DNA from: Arthrobacter sp. TPD3018
Lineage (GTDB): Bacteria > Pseudomonadota > Alphaproteobacteria > Sphingomonadales > Sphingomonadaceae
NCBI GenBank assembly: GCA_003075315.1
Contig: QDFQ01000008.1
Span: forward strand, 62,001 to 126,000
Reading direction: 5' to 3'
DNA: 64,000 nt
Shown here: positions 54,369-61,725 of the stretch, in pieces
Numbering within the stretch: the first letter of the stretch is position 1
Layout of the letters: each line of letters opens with the position of its first letter
Notes under the pieces: generated by a model
Told to the model about the DNA's origin: nothing
Seen by the model: only the letters and a program-made list of their open reading frames with translations
Database searches by the model: none
Program-made: the position numbers and the translations under genes

Positions 54369-54384
54369 AGCAAGAGCCGTGCCA
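54369..54384 (-). promoter_or_regulatory. Sigma54 promoter of the transglycosylase-flhA-fliA operon
   Basis: TGGCACGGCTCTTGCT, with GG and GC exactly 10 nt apart, matches the -24/-12 consensus at essentially every position. The predicted start is near 54358, 27 nt before the ATG. A CCCGGCAAC motif lies just downstream and TTAACC just upstream. Confidence 0.85.
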
Positions 54385-54412
54385 GATTTGGTTAAGGGAG
54401 CGCTTTGACGAC

Positions 54413-54507
54413 CGTCATTCCCGCGAAGGCGGGAATCCAGACGCGTAGGTCCTGCGTCTGCCGCTGACGTTAGAGGTTATGGATTCCCGCCTGCGCGGGA
54501 ATGACGG
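54413..54507. repeat. Palindromic intergenic repeat, family 1
   Basis: Arms CGTCATTCCCGCGAAGGCGG and CCTGCGCGGGAATGACGG. It sits between flgN and the sigma54 promoter of the next operon and may terminate flgMN transcription. Confidence 0.85.
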
Positions 54508-54531
54508 TGTGGAAGGGTCGTCCCCCCAACC

Positions 54532-54846
54532 TCAGGCGTAGGCCTGGATCAGCGAGGGGCGGTAGCCGTGGCCGGCATCGCCGGTCAGAATTTGCAGGCG
54601 GCGGCGGACATTTGCCGCCATCAGGTTGACGTAGATGCGGCAGGTTTCGTTGAGGCGGTTCGCCTCGTCGGCCAGTTCGCGGATCTCGTCGCCGGCAGGG
54701 CCGGTGCCCATCGCGGCAATCTCTTCGATGCCGGCCAGTTTGTCCTGCGTCGCGCGTTCCAGCGCGGCGCAATCGTTGGTCTTCAGCGCGTCAATCTCGG
54801 CATGGAGTGCGTCGATCACGCGGATGAGGGCATCACGCCGATTCAT
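54532..54846 (-). CDS. flgN: FlgN-like flagellar export chaperone
   Basis: A 104-residue, almost wholly helical protein fitting FlgN, which escorts hook-filament junction proteins FlgK and FlgL. Helices DALIRVIDALHAEIDALK and GDEIRELADEANRLNETC are followed by the conserved end NLMAANVRRRLQIL. The start overlaps flgM by 14 bp, the usual flgM-flgN pairing. Sequence similarity in this family is weak, so position carries weight. Confidence 0.82.
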   Translation of the reverse strand: MNRRDALIRVIDALHAEIDALKTNDCAALERATQDKLAGIEEIAAMGTGPAGDEIRELADEANRLNETCRIYVNLMAANVRRRLQILTGDAGHGYRPSLIQAYA

Positions 54847-55144
54847 GGCCGTCCCAGTTCAGCTTGAGGGCGAGCAGTCGGTCGGCGATGGTCGCCGGCA
54901 GGATGGGGAAGGTGCCGGTGGCGATCGCCTTCTTGATCTCGCCGACGCGGTCGCTGTCGACCGGGGCCGACGCGGCCATCGATTTGGCAAGGCCGCTCAG
55001 CTGCGTCGCCGGGGCTGCCGCGACGGGCTGCCGCGTCGTTGCCTGTTGTACCACTGGCTGCACCGTCGGCGCGGCCGCGGGTGCGGCGACGCGCGATACG
55101 CTTCCACTTGCCTGCTGCGGCTTTGCGCCGATTGAGTCCACCAT
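54833..55144 (-). CDS. flgM: Anti-sigma28 factor FlgM
   Basis: Binds and silences FliA until the hook is complete, then is exported. The 103 residues have a disordered Ala/Pro/Gln-rich N-half and the conserved sigma-binding C-half VDSDRVGEIKKAIATGTFPI then IADRLLALKLNW. A sigma28-type promoter lies directly upstream (55178-55204), giving a negative feedback loop. Confidence 0.92.
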   Translation of the reverse strand: MVDSIGAKPQQASGSVSRVAAPAAAPTVQPVVQQATTRQPVAAAPATQLSGLAKSMAASAPVDSDRVGEIKKAIATGTFPILPATIADRLLALKLNWDGHESA

Positions 55145-55177
55145 GTCCGCACCTGTGTATGTTGCCTGACAGGCGAC

Positions 55178-55204
55178 TAAACGGCCGTCTGCGAGCGCGC
55201 TTTA
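55178..55204 (-). promoter_or_regulatory. Sigma28 (FliA) promoter of flgM-flgN
   Basis: On the minus strand TAAA (55204-55201), a 15-nt spacer and GCCGTTTA (55185-55178) match TAAA-N15-GCCGATAA. The start would fall near 55170, about 25 nt before flgM. Confidence 0.75.
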
Positions 55205-55240
55205 GCAAAAAAGAATCGCTCGCGAAAAAAGATGCCTGCG

Positions 55241-55759
55241 TCAGTCGGTCCAGCCGGGCAGCGTGGCGCGGCCCGCTTCGATAGCGACCGCCTGCACGGG
55301 CGTGCTGCTGCCGTCGACCTTGATCATCACGCGGCCGCCCGGCGGTGCGTCGCCGACGGCCACGCCTTCGCGGCTGATCGAGAAGCCGGGCGAGCCCGCC
55401 TCGATCAGCACGGGATCGCCGCGGCGGATCACCGGCTCTGCCTTGGTGGGCGCGAGCATGGCGGGCACCGCGCGCGCGGCGGGCGCGTCCGCGGGGCGGA
55501 TCACGGGCACGAAGATGCGCCAGTCGGGGCCGGTGCAGGACACGACGACCGCGTCATGCGCGTCGCTGCGCCAGGCGAGCGAGACGGTGGGGCATTGCGC
55601 GAGGCGCAGCCGCGTATCGATCGCGGTCCGCGCGCCGCCCTCTGCCCCGATCGGGCGGCTGGTGAAGGCGGCGACCGCGCGGTCGAGCCCGCCGGTGTCC
55701 TGGAACACGGGCAGCGTGCCCATCGGCGCGGCGGCAAGGAGCAGGGGCAGGAGGATCAT
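55241..55759 (-). CDS. flgA: Flagellar P-ring chaperone FlgA
   Basis: Periplasmic chaperone for P-ring assembly. Short signal sequence (MILLPLLLAAAP), and a C-terminal SAF domain with VIRRGDPVLIEAGSPGFSIS, GVAVGDAPPGGRVMI and VQAVAIEAGRATL. The 172 residues are on the short side. It overlaps motB in an ATGA and so is expressed with motAB, not with flgBCD as in many bacteria. Confidence 0.88.
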   Translation of the reverse strand: MILLPLLLAAAPMGTLPVFQDTGGLDRAVAAFTSRPIGAEGGARTAIDTRLRLAQCPTVSLAWRSDAHDAVVVSCTGPDWRIFVPVIRPADAPAARAVPAMLAPTKAEPVIRRGDPVLIEAGSPGFSISREGVAVGDAPPGGRVMIKVDGSSTPVQAVAIEAGRATLPGWTD

Positions 55760-56322
55760 GGCTGATGTCCGTGTTGAGGGTCGGTGCGGGATCCGCTCGT
55801 GGTCGGAGCGTCTCCGGCAAAGGCGAGCGTGACGATCGCGGCGCGGCGTCCGGGCCGCGGCGCGGTGGTGACGGTGATGCGGTGGCTGACCGGCGCCAGC
55901 AGCGCAGCGAGCGCGCGGGCACGATCGGCGGCGAGGATTGCGGTGCTGCCGGTCGCGGCATCGACGTCGGCGCTGCTGCCGTCGGTCGATCCGGTGACGG
56001 TGAGCGCGACGCGCGGGTCGCGCACGGCTTCCCTGGCCCAGGCGACGACCGCCGCGGAACCGCCGGGCAGCGCCGCCGATCCGGGGGCGAAATCGAACAG
56101 ACCCGCCGCCATGACCGGCATCGGTGGGGGCGGGGGGGCGTGCAGTGCCGCCTCGCCGCCGAAGCTGCGCCGAAGCGCCTCGGTGACGGCGCGTGGGCGT
56201 TCGCTCGCCTGCAACAGGACGAAGAAGCCGACGAGCAGCAGCGCGAGATCGGCGAGCGTCACCAGCCACACGGGACGGCTCGGCGCAGGCTCCGGCCAGA
56301 CGGGAAGCGCGGGGGCGGTCAT
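55756..56322 (-). CDS. motB: Flagellar stator protein MotB-like
   Basis: Stator subunit anchoring MotA to peptidoglycan. The single helix LVTLADLALLLVGFFVLLQA contains the proton-binding Asp, and the periplasmic OmpA-like domain ends with ILAADRARALAALLAPVSH. At 188 residues it is shorter than classic MotB (about 300), with a reduced linker and a less typical OmpA motif. ATGA overlaps with motA and flgA. Confidence 0.82.
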   Translation of the reverse strand: MTAPALPVWPEPAPSRPVWLVTLADLALLLVGFFVLLQASERPRAVTEALRRSFGGEAALHAPPPPPMPVMAAGLFDFAPGSAALPGGSAAVVAWAREAVRDPRVALTVTGSTDGSSADVDAATGSTAILAADRARALAALLAPVSHRITVTTAPRPGRRAAIVTLAFAGDAPTTSGSRTDPQHGHQP

Positions 56323-56963
56323 GCGACGCTGTGCAATTGGTGGCGCGGCGTTTCGCGCAGCGCGAGCGCGACGAGCGGCGCCTCGATCCGCGCGCGTTCG
56401 AACGCCTCGACCTTGCCCGCAGCGCGCAGGCGGTGGCAGACCGGCATGAAGATGAGGTTGGCGAACAGCGCGCCGTAGAGCGTCGCGAGCAGCGCCACCG
56501 CCATCGCGCCGCCGATCGCCTGCGGGTCGGTCATCTGCGCGAACATGCCGGCGAGGCCGATCAGCGTGCCGACCATGCCCATCGCCGGCGCGGCCTCGGC
56601 GGCGCCGGACCAGACGTCGGCGGCGGCGGCCTGGCGATCGATCCGCTTTTGCCGGTGAAAGCGTAGCAGCGCCTCGACCTCGCGGGCGACCGCTCCGTCG
56701 ACGATCGCGGCGATCGCGGCGGCAACATCGGGATCGGCGATCACCGATTTGTCGAGCGCGACGACGCCGTGGCGCTTGGCGATCCGGTCCTGCGCGGCGA
56801 TCTGTTCGAGCAGCGGATCGGCGGAGAAGGCGCGGCGTGGCAGGACGCGGAGCGCCACCACCGCGCGGCCGACGTCGCAGAGCGGCGCACGCAGCACCGT
56901 GGCGACGAGCGTGCCGCCGCCGACAATGGCGAATGCGATCGGATCGAAGAGCTGGGCGATCAT
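56319..56963 (-). CDS. motA: Flagellar stator protein MotA-like
   Basis: Proton-channel stator subunit. Starts IAQLFDPIAFAIVGGGTLVA; the conserved Pro of helix 3 is in AAEAAPAMGMVGTLIGLAGM and helix 4 is MAVALLATLYGALFANLIF. Length 214, shorter than E. coli MotA (295) but typical of MotA/PomA-like forms. ATG at 56963 leaves only a 2-3 nt leader from the predicted sigma54 start, so a leaderless mRNA or a slightly different start is possible. Confidence 0.85.
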   Translation of the reverse strand: MIAQLFDPIAFAIVGGGTLVATVLRAPLCDVGRAVVALRVLPRRAFSADPLLEQIAAQDRIAKRHGVVALDKSVIADPDVAAAIAAIVDGAVAREVEALLRFHRQKRIDRQAAAADVWSGAAEAAPAMGMVGTLIGLAGMFAQMTDPQAIGGAMAVALLATLYGALFANLIFMPVCHRLRAAGKVEAFERARIEAPLVALALRETPRHQLHSVA

Positions 56964-56975
56964 GCGCGGATATAA

Positions 56976-56991
56976 TGCAAGGGGTGGGCCA
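56976..56991 (-). promoter_or_regulatory. Candidate sigma54 promoter of motA-motB-flgA
   Basis: TGGCCCACCCCTTGCA keeps GG and GC with the required 10-nt spacing but lacks the CACG part of the -24 box. The implied start near 56965 is almost at the motA ATG. Confidence 0.5.
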
Positions 56992-57029
56992 GTTGAGATT
57001 GGGGCGTCTGTTCGGCTGCACGGATCCTT

Positions 57030-57134
57030 CGTCATCCCGGCGAAGGCCGGGATCCATGGATACGATGCGGCCGCCGTTGACGCGCGCCATCACGCTCACC
57101 GCTTCCATGGATCCCGGCGTGCGCCGGGATGACG
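57030..57134. repeat. Palindromic intergenic repeat, family 4
   Basis: Arms CGTCATCCCGGCGAAGGCCG and CGGCGTGCGCCGGGATGACG around two GGATCCATGG-type boxes. It divides the divergent motA and flgB regulatory regions. Confidence 0.85.
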
Positions 57135-57164
57135 AAAGTGGGGTGCGCTGTCTTCGAGACAAAT

Positions 57165-57226
57165 GCGGCAAGCCCGGCAAGCGCAGCGGCAACGACCGGC
57201 AAGCGCTTGCCGTCCCGCTTGCCGCT
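57165..57226. promoter_or_regulatory. Putative activator-binding enhancer upstream of flgB
   Basis: Within 62 bp there are four CGGCAA motifs (near 57166, 57175, 57188, 57198) and two TTGCCG complements (near 57207, 57220), including the palindrome CGGCAAGCGCTTGCCG. They lie about 75-135 bp upstream of the flgB sigma54 promoter, the usual position for an NtrC-type activator such as FlbD or FleQ. The element ends before the family 4 repeat begins on the other side. Confidence 0.55.
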
Positions 57227-57287
57227 TACCTGATAACACGCCTTAGACGCTTAAAAATCGAACGCCCAACCTCCTGCCGCGAAAAAC

Positions 57288-57303
57288 TGGCACGGCGGTT
57301 GCT
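57288..57303 (+). promoter_or_regulatory. Sigma54 promoter of the flgB operon
   Basis: TGGCACGGCGGTTGCT is an almost perfect -24/-12 site, with GG and GC 10 nt apart. The start is expected near 57314, about 32 nt before flgB. Confidence 0.88.
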
Positions 57304-57345
57304 TAGCGTCTCGGCAGCGCAATGGTGCGCCGGAGATTTGGCCCG

Positions 57346-57693
57346 ATGGCCGCTGACAGTCTGTTCGGAATTCACGGATCCGCCCTGGAAGTGCGTTCGC
57401 AGCGCATGGGCGTGCTCGCGTCGAATATCGCCAACGCCTCGACCCCCGGGTTCAAGGCGAAGGACATCGATTTCAAGTCGGCGCTCGCGTCGATGGAGAG
57501 CGATGCGGGCGAAAAGGGGATCGCCGCCGCGACCAAATATCGCGTGCCGGTGCAGACCTCGATGGATGGCAACACCGTCGAGCTGAACCAGGAACAGACC
57601 GCCTTCGCCGAAAATGCCGTCCAGTATCAGACGACGCTGTCGTTCCTGAACGGACGCATCGGCCAGATCACCCGCGCGCTGAAGGGGGAGTAA
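57346..57693 (+). CDS. flgB: Flagellar proximal rod protein FlgB
   Basis: Rod subunit. Starts ADSLFGIHGSALEVRSQRMG and has the rod/hook N-terminal motif LASNIANASTPGFKAKDIDF. Length 115, usual for FlgB. CGGAG lies about 10 nt upstream of the ATG at 57346. First gene of the flgBCDEFGHIJ operon behind the sigma54 promoter. Confidence 0.95.
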   Translation: MAADSLFGIHGSALEVRSQRMGVLASNIANASTPGFKAKDIDFKSALASMESDAGEKGIAAATKYRVPVQTSMDGNTVELNQEQTAFAENAVQYQTTLSFLNGRIGQITRALKGE

Positions 57694-57697
57694 GGCC

Positions 57698-58105
57698 ATG
57701 GCCGATCCGATGAGCGTCTTTCAGGTGGCAGGCCGCGCGATGAGCGCGCAGCTCGTCCGCCTGAACACGACCGCCTCCAACCTTGCCAATGCCGGCGGTA
57801 CGACCGGGTCGGCGGACACCGCGTACAAGACGATGAAGCCGGTGTTCCGCACCAGCTTCGACGCCGCGAGCGGCCTCGCCACCGTCGATGTCGAAAAGAT
57901 CGTCACCGCGGGCGAAGCGCCGACCAAGATCTACGACCCCAACAATCCGGTCGCGGACAAGGACGGCAATATCTACCAAGCCGCCGTCGATGAAAGCCGC
58001 GAGTTCGTCGACATGATGGAGACGGCGCGCTCGTACCAGAACAACGTCGAGGTGATGAACACTGCCAAGCAGCTCACCATCGATACCCTCAAGCTGGGCC
58101 GCTGA
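57698..58105 (+). CDS. flgC: Flagellar proximal rod protein FlgC
   Basis: Rod subunit of 135 residues with the N-terminal motif LVRLNTTASNLANAGG, the family segment KIYDPNNPVADKDGNIYQ and the C-terminal rod helix SREFVDMMETARSYQNNVEV. Four bases after flgB. Confidence 0.96.
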   Translation: MADPMSVFQVAGRAMSAQLVRLNTTASNLANAGGTTGSADTAYKTMKPVFRTSFDAASGLATVDVEKIVTAGEAPTKIYDPNNPVADKDGNIYQAAVDESREFVDMMETARSYQNNVEVMNTAKQLTIDTLKLGR

Positions 58106-58107
58106 TC

Positions 58108-58836
58108 ATGACCACTACGACATCCGCATCGGGTTCGTCGTTCGACACGACGCTCGCCAATCTCGGCATCAAACGGGCCGCGAGCAACACCGGCACGACG
58201 ACCGCCAGCGGTGCATCGACCGTCACCGGCGTCACCAAGACGACGCTGGACCAGTCCGACTTCCTGACGCTGCTGACCACGCAGCTGAAGAACCAGGACC
58301 CGTTCGCGCCGATGGACAACACGCAGATGGTCGCCCAGATGGCGCAATTCTCGTCCGTCGCCGGCATCAGCGAGATGAACAAGTCGCTGGCCGGCATTTC
58401 GAACAAGCTGGGCTCGACCAGCGCGAGCGATGCGATGAGCTATGTCGGCAAGACCGTGCTGACCGAAGGATCGACCGCCTATCCGCGCTCGACCGGCGGG
58501 ATCGACGGCGCGGTCGAGCTGGACGACGACGCGACGCAGGTCACGGTGTCGATCAGCGACGCCAACGGCGGCATGCTGCGCCAGCTCGATCTCGGCGCAC
58601 AGAAGAAGGGTTCGGTCGCCTTCGACTGGGACGGCAAGGACGGGTCCGGCCAGGATGCCGGCAAGGGCCCCTTCACCATCAGCGCCTTCGCCACCGGTGG
58701 CGACAAGACGATCACCAGCCGCACGCTCGTCTGGGCGCCGGTCGAATCCGTGTCCCTGCCATCCAGCGGCAAGCCCGTTCTGAAGGTCGTCGGCGTCGGT
58801 GACGTCGATCCGTCCAACGTCCGTTCCGCCGCCTGA
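58108..58836 (+). CDS. flgD: Flagellar hook cap FlgD
   Basis: Scaffold for hook polymerisation, absent from the finished hook. The conserved N-terminal block is LDQSDFLTLLTTQLKNQDPF then MDNTQMVAQMAQFSSVAGI. The C-terminal Ig/tudor-like part contains VAFDWDGKDGSGQDAGKGPF. Length 242. Two bases after flgC. Confidence 0.96.
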   Translation: MTTTTSASGSSFDTTLANLGIKRAASNTGTTTASGASTVTGVTKTTLDQSDFLTLLTTQLKNQDPFAPMDNTQMVAQMAQFSSVAGISEMNKSLAGISNKLGSTSASDAMSYVGKTVLTEGSTAYPRSTGGIDGAVELDDDATQVTVSISDANGGMLRQLDLGAQKKGSVAFDWDGKDGSGQDAGKGPFTISAFATGGDKTITSRTLVWAPVESVSLPSSGKPVLKVVGVGDVDPSNVRSAA

Positions 58837-58872
58837 TCTTCCCCCCGTTTTCCGCATTCCAGGAGAAACCCA

Positions 58873-60141
58873 ATGTCCTTCTTCACCTCGCTGTCCGGTC
58901 TTCAGGCTTCGCAGACCGACATGGACACCATCTCGCACAACCTCGCCAACGTCTCGACCACGGGCTTCAAGAAGAGCCGCGTCGAGTTTTCGGACGTCAT
59001 CGCATCGAGCGTGTCGACCGATCCGCGCAAGATGGTCGGTTCGGGCGTCATCGTGAAGGCGACGCAGCAGCAGTTCAAGAACGGCAACCTGCAGGGCACG
59101 ACCAACGCGCTCGACCTCGCGGTCATGGGTGAAGGCTTCTTCACCGTGAAGACGACCGGCGCCAGCGACGCGATCGCCTATACCCGCAACGGTTCGTTCT
59201 CGGTCGATGCCAGCCGCAACGTCGTAGACAGCCAGGGCAGCTACCTGATGGTCTATCCCGTCGACGGCGACGGCAACGTCACCGCCACCGGTGAGGACGG
59301 CCTGACCAACCTGCAGCTGCAGCAGACCAGCGGTACGCCGAAGGCGACGCAGTCCGTGTCGACCGCGATCAACCTGTCGGGCACGACGACCGTCAACAAG
59401 AAGGTATTCGACCGCACCGACACGACGACGTACAACAACTCGGTCGCCACCCGCGTCTACGATGCGAACGGTAATCCGATGACGATGACCAGCTATTACG
59501 TGCGCACCGCCGTGCCCGATGCGACGAAGGGCACGGATAGCACCTGGGCGGTCTACACCTTTGTCGGCGACAAGCAGCTGGAAGTCGGCGGCAAGAAGGA
59601 CCCCGTCGAAATCACCTTTGCCAACACCGGTGCGATCAAGACACCGGCGACGCCGATCCAGTACGATACGTTCATCCCGCTGTCGGGCGCCGCGGCGCAG
59701 AACCTGACGCTGAACCTCGGCAACTCGACGCAGCTGGCGTCGGCGTTCGCGGTCAATAGCAAGAGCCAGGACGGCGTGCCCGTCGGTCAGCTGGCCGGCG
59801 TGACGGTGACGTCGGAAGGCCTGATCCAGGCCAGCTTCTCGAACGGTGACATCGTGCCGCTGGGCAAGGTGGCGCTGGCGAAGTTCTCGACGCCGACCGG
59901 CCTGCGCCAGATCGGCAACAGCTATTGGTCGGCGACGGGTCTGTCGGGCACTGCGACGATGGGGTCGGCGGCCGCCGACGGCTTCGGGTCGCTGATGTCG
60001 GGTCAGATCGAAGGATCGAACGTCGACATCACCGAGGAACTGGTCAACCTGATCGCCGCGCAGCGCAACTTCCAGGCGAACTCGAAGGCGCTCGATACCG
60101 CGAACCAGGTCTCGCAGACCATCATCCAGATCCGCGGCTAA
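58873..60141 (+). CDS. flgE: Flagellar hook protein FlgE
   Basis: Main hook subunit, 422 residues. N-terminal LSGLQASQTDMDTISHNLAN and VSTTGFKKSRVEFSDVIA, core with AYTRNGSFSVDASRNVVD, and C-terminal hook helix ITEELVNLIAAQRNFQANSK. AGGAGA precedes the ATG. The central variable domain is Thr/Ser-rich. Exported by the type III system, so no signal peptide. Confidence 0.97.
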   Translation: MSFFTSLSGLQASQTDMDTISHNLANVSTTGFKKSRVEFSDVIASSVSTDPRKMVGSGVIVKATQQQFKNGNLQGTTNALDLAVMGEGFFTVKTTGASDAIAYTRNGSFSVDASRNVVDSQGSYLMVYPVDGDGNVTATGEDGLTNLQLQQTSGTPKATQSVSTAINLSGTTTVNKKVFDRTDTTTYNNSVATRVYDANGNPMTMTSYYVRTAVPDATKGTDSTWAVYTFVGDKQLEVGGKKDPVEITFANTGAIKTPATPIQYDTFIPLSGAAAQNLTLNLGNSTQLASAFAVNSKSQDGVPVGQLAGVTVTSEGLIQASFSNGDIVPLGKVALAKFSTPTGLRQIGNSYWSATGLSGTATMGSAAADGFGSLMSGQIEGSNVDITEELVNLIAAQRNFQANSKALDTANQVSQTIIQIRG

Positions 60142-60170
60142 ACGAGTCGGTGGGGACGCGGGAGCGCTAG

Positions 60171-60923
60171 ATGGACAAATTGGTCTACACGGCGGCGACG
60201 GGTCTGCGCGCGCACATGCAGGCGCAGGCCGCGATCGCCAACAATATGGCGAACGCGTCCACTACGGGCTTTCGCGCCGATCGCGTCATCTTCGACCGGA
60301 TCGAGCTGAAGGGCGGCGGTGCGCAGCTGGAGGCGCGCGCGCCGACCAGCGAGGAAGTCACCGACGCCGACCGCGCGCCGGGTGCCATCCAGCATACCGG
60401 CCGCGCACTCGACGTCGCCGTCACCGGCGTCAACGACTGGCTGGCGGTACAATCGAGCGACGGGTCCGAAGCCTATACTCGCCGCGGCGACCTGGAGGTC
60501 GCGCCGTCGGGCGTGTTGCAGACCGGCGACGGCTTCATCGTGCAGGGTCAGAACGGCCCGATCACGCTGCCGCCGTACACCAGCCTGACGATCGCCGGCG
60601 ACGGGACGATCAGCATCATCCCGCAAGGGGGCGATGCCGCCAATCCGCAGGTGGTCGACCGGCTGAAGATCGTCGACACCAAGGGGTCGCAGACGGTCAA
60701 GGGCCTCGACAACCTACTGCGCGTGAAGGGCGGGGGCACGCTGCCCGCGAACCTCGACGCCAAGGTGCAGGGCGGCGCGCTGGAGGGCTCCAACGTCAAC
60801 ATGACGCAGGTGCTCGTCGATATGCTGGAAAACCAGCGCAGCTACGAAATTCAGGCCAATCTGATGAAATCGGCCAAGGAACTGGACGAAGGCGGCTCAT
60901 CCGTGATGCGCCTGCCGAGCTAA
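60171..60923 (+). CDS. flgF: Flagellar proximal rod protein FlgF
   Basis: Rod subunit of 250 residues. N-terminus VYTAATGLRAHMQAQAAIAN and NMANASTTGFRADRVIF, middle EAYTRRGDLEVAPSGVLQTG, and rod C-terminus GSNVNMTQVLVDMLENQRSY. Distinguished from flgG by its order and the shorter D1 domain. Confidence 0.96.
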   Translation: MDKLVYTAATGLRAHMQAQAAIANNMANASTTGFRADRVIFDRIELKGGGAQLEARAPTSEEVTDADRAPGAIQHTGRALDVAVTGVNDWLAVQSSDGSEAYTRRGDLEVAPSGVLQTGDGFIVQGQNGPITLPPYTSLTIAGDGTISIIPQGGDAANPQVVDRLKIVDTKGSQTVKGLDNLLRVKGGGTLPANLDAKVQGGALEGSNVNMTQVLVDMLENQRSYEIQANLMKSAKELDEGGSSVMRLPS

Positions 60924-60935
60924 GGGACGAAGAGC

Positions 60936-61724
60936 ATGTCATCCTCCGCCATGCATATCGCGCGCACCGGGCTCGACGCCCAGGATACGCGCATGCGAGT
61001 CATTTCGAACAACCTCGCGAACGTCAACACGACGGCGTTCAAGAAGGATCGCGCCGCGTTCGAGACGTTGGCCTATCAGACGGTCACGGCACCGGGGTCT
61101 CAGTCGACCGCGGAAACCAAGTACGCGACGGGCCTGAACCTCGGCACCGGTGTGCGCGTGCAGGGCACGGCGCGGATCGATACGCAGGGATCGCTGACGC
61201 AGACCGGCAACAGCTTCGACCTGGCGCTGGACGGCGACGGCTATTTCCAGATCCAGATGCCGGGCGGCCAGCTGGGCTATACGCGCGCGGGCAACTTCAA
61301 TCGCAGTCCGGAAGGCTTGCTGGTGACGTCGGAGGGCTATCAGGTCCAGCCGGGCATCACCGTGCCGGCGAACGCGACCTCGGTGTCGATCGGCACCGAT
61401 GGCACCGTGACCGCACAGATCCCGGGGCAGACGACGGGCAGCACGCTGGGCCAGATCCAGATCGCGAGCTTCCCCAATCCCACCGGCCTGCAATCGACCG
61501 GCGACAATTACCTGCGCGAAACCGCCTCGTCGGGTGCGGCCAACCTCGGCATCGCCGGGCAGGATGGCCGCGGCAACGTGCGCCAGGGCAGCCTGGAAGC
61601 GTCGAACGTCAACGTCGTCGAGGAACTGGTCGACATGATCGAGACGCAGCGCGCCTATGAGGTCAATTCCAAGATGATCTCGTCCTCCGACGAAATGCTC
61701 AAATACGTGAACCAGAACCTGTAA
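60936..61724 (+). CDS. flgG: Flagellar distal rod protein FlgG
   Basis: Distal rod subunit of 262 residues: ARTGLDAQDTRMRVISNNLA then NVNTTAFKKDRAAFETLAYQ, core DGDGYFQIQMPGGQLGYTRA, and C-terminus SNVNVVEELVDMIETQRAYE. One base before flgH. Confidence 0.97.
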   Translation: MSSSAMHIARTGLDAQDTRMRVISNNLANVNTTAFKKDRAAFETLAYQTVTAPGSQSTAETKYATGLNLGTGVRVQGTARIDTQGSLTQTGNSFDLALDGDGYFQIQMPGGQLGYTRAGNFNRSPEGLLVTSEGYQVQPGITVPANATSVSIGTDGTVTAQIPGQTTGSTLGQIQIASFPNPTGLQSTGDNYLRETASSGAANLGIAGQDGRGNVRQGSLEASNVNVVEELVDMIETQRAYEVNSKMISSSDEMLKYVNQNL

Positions 61725-61725
61725 C

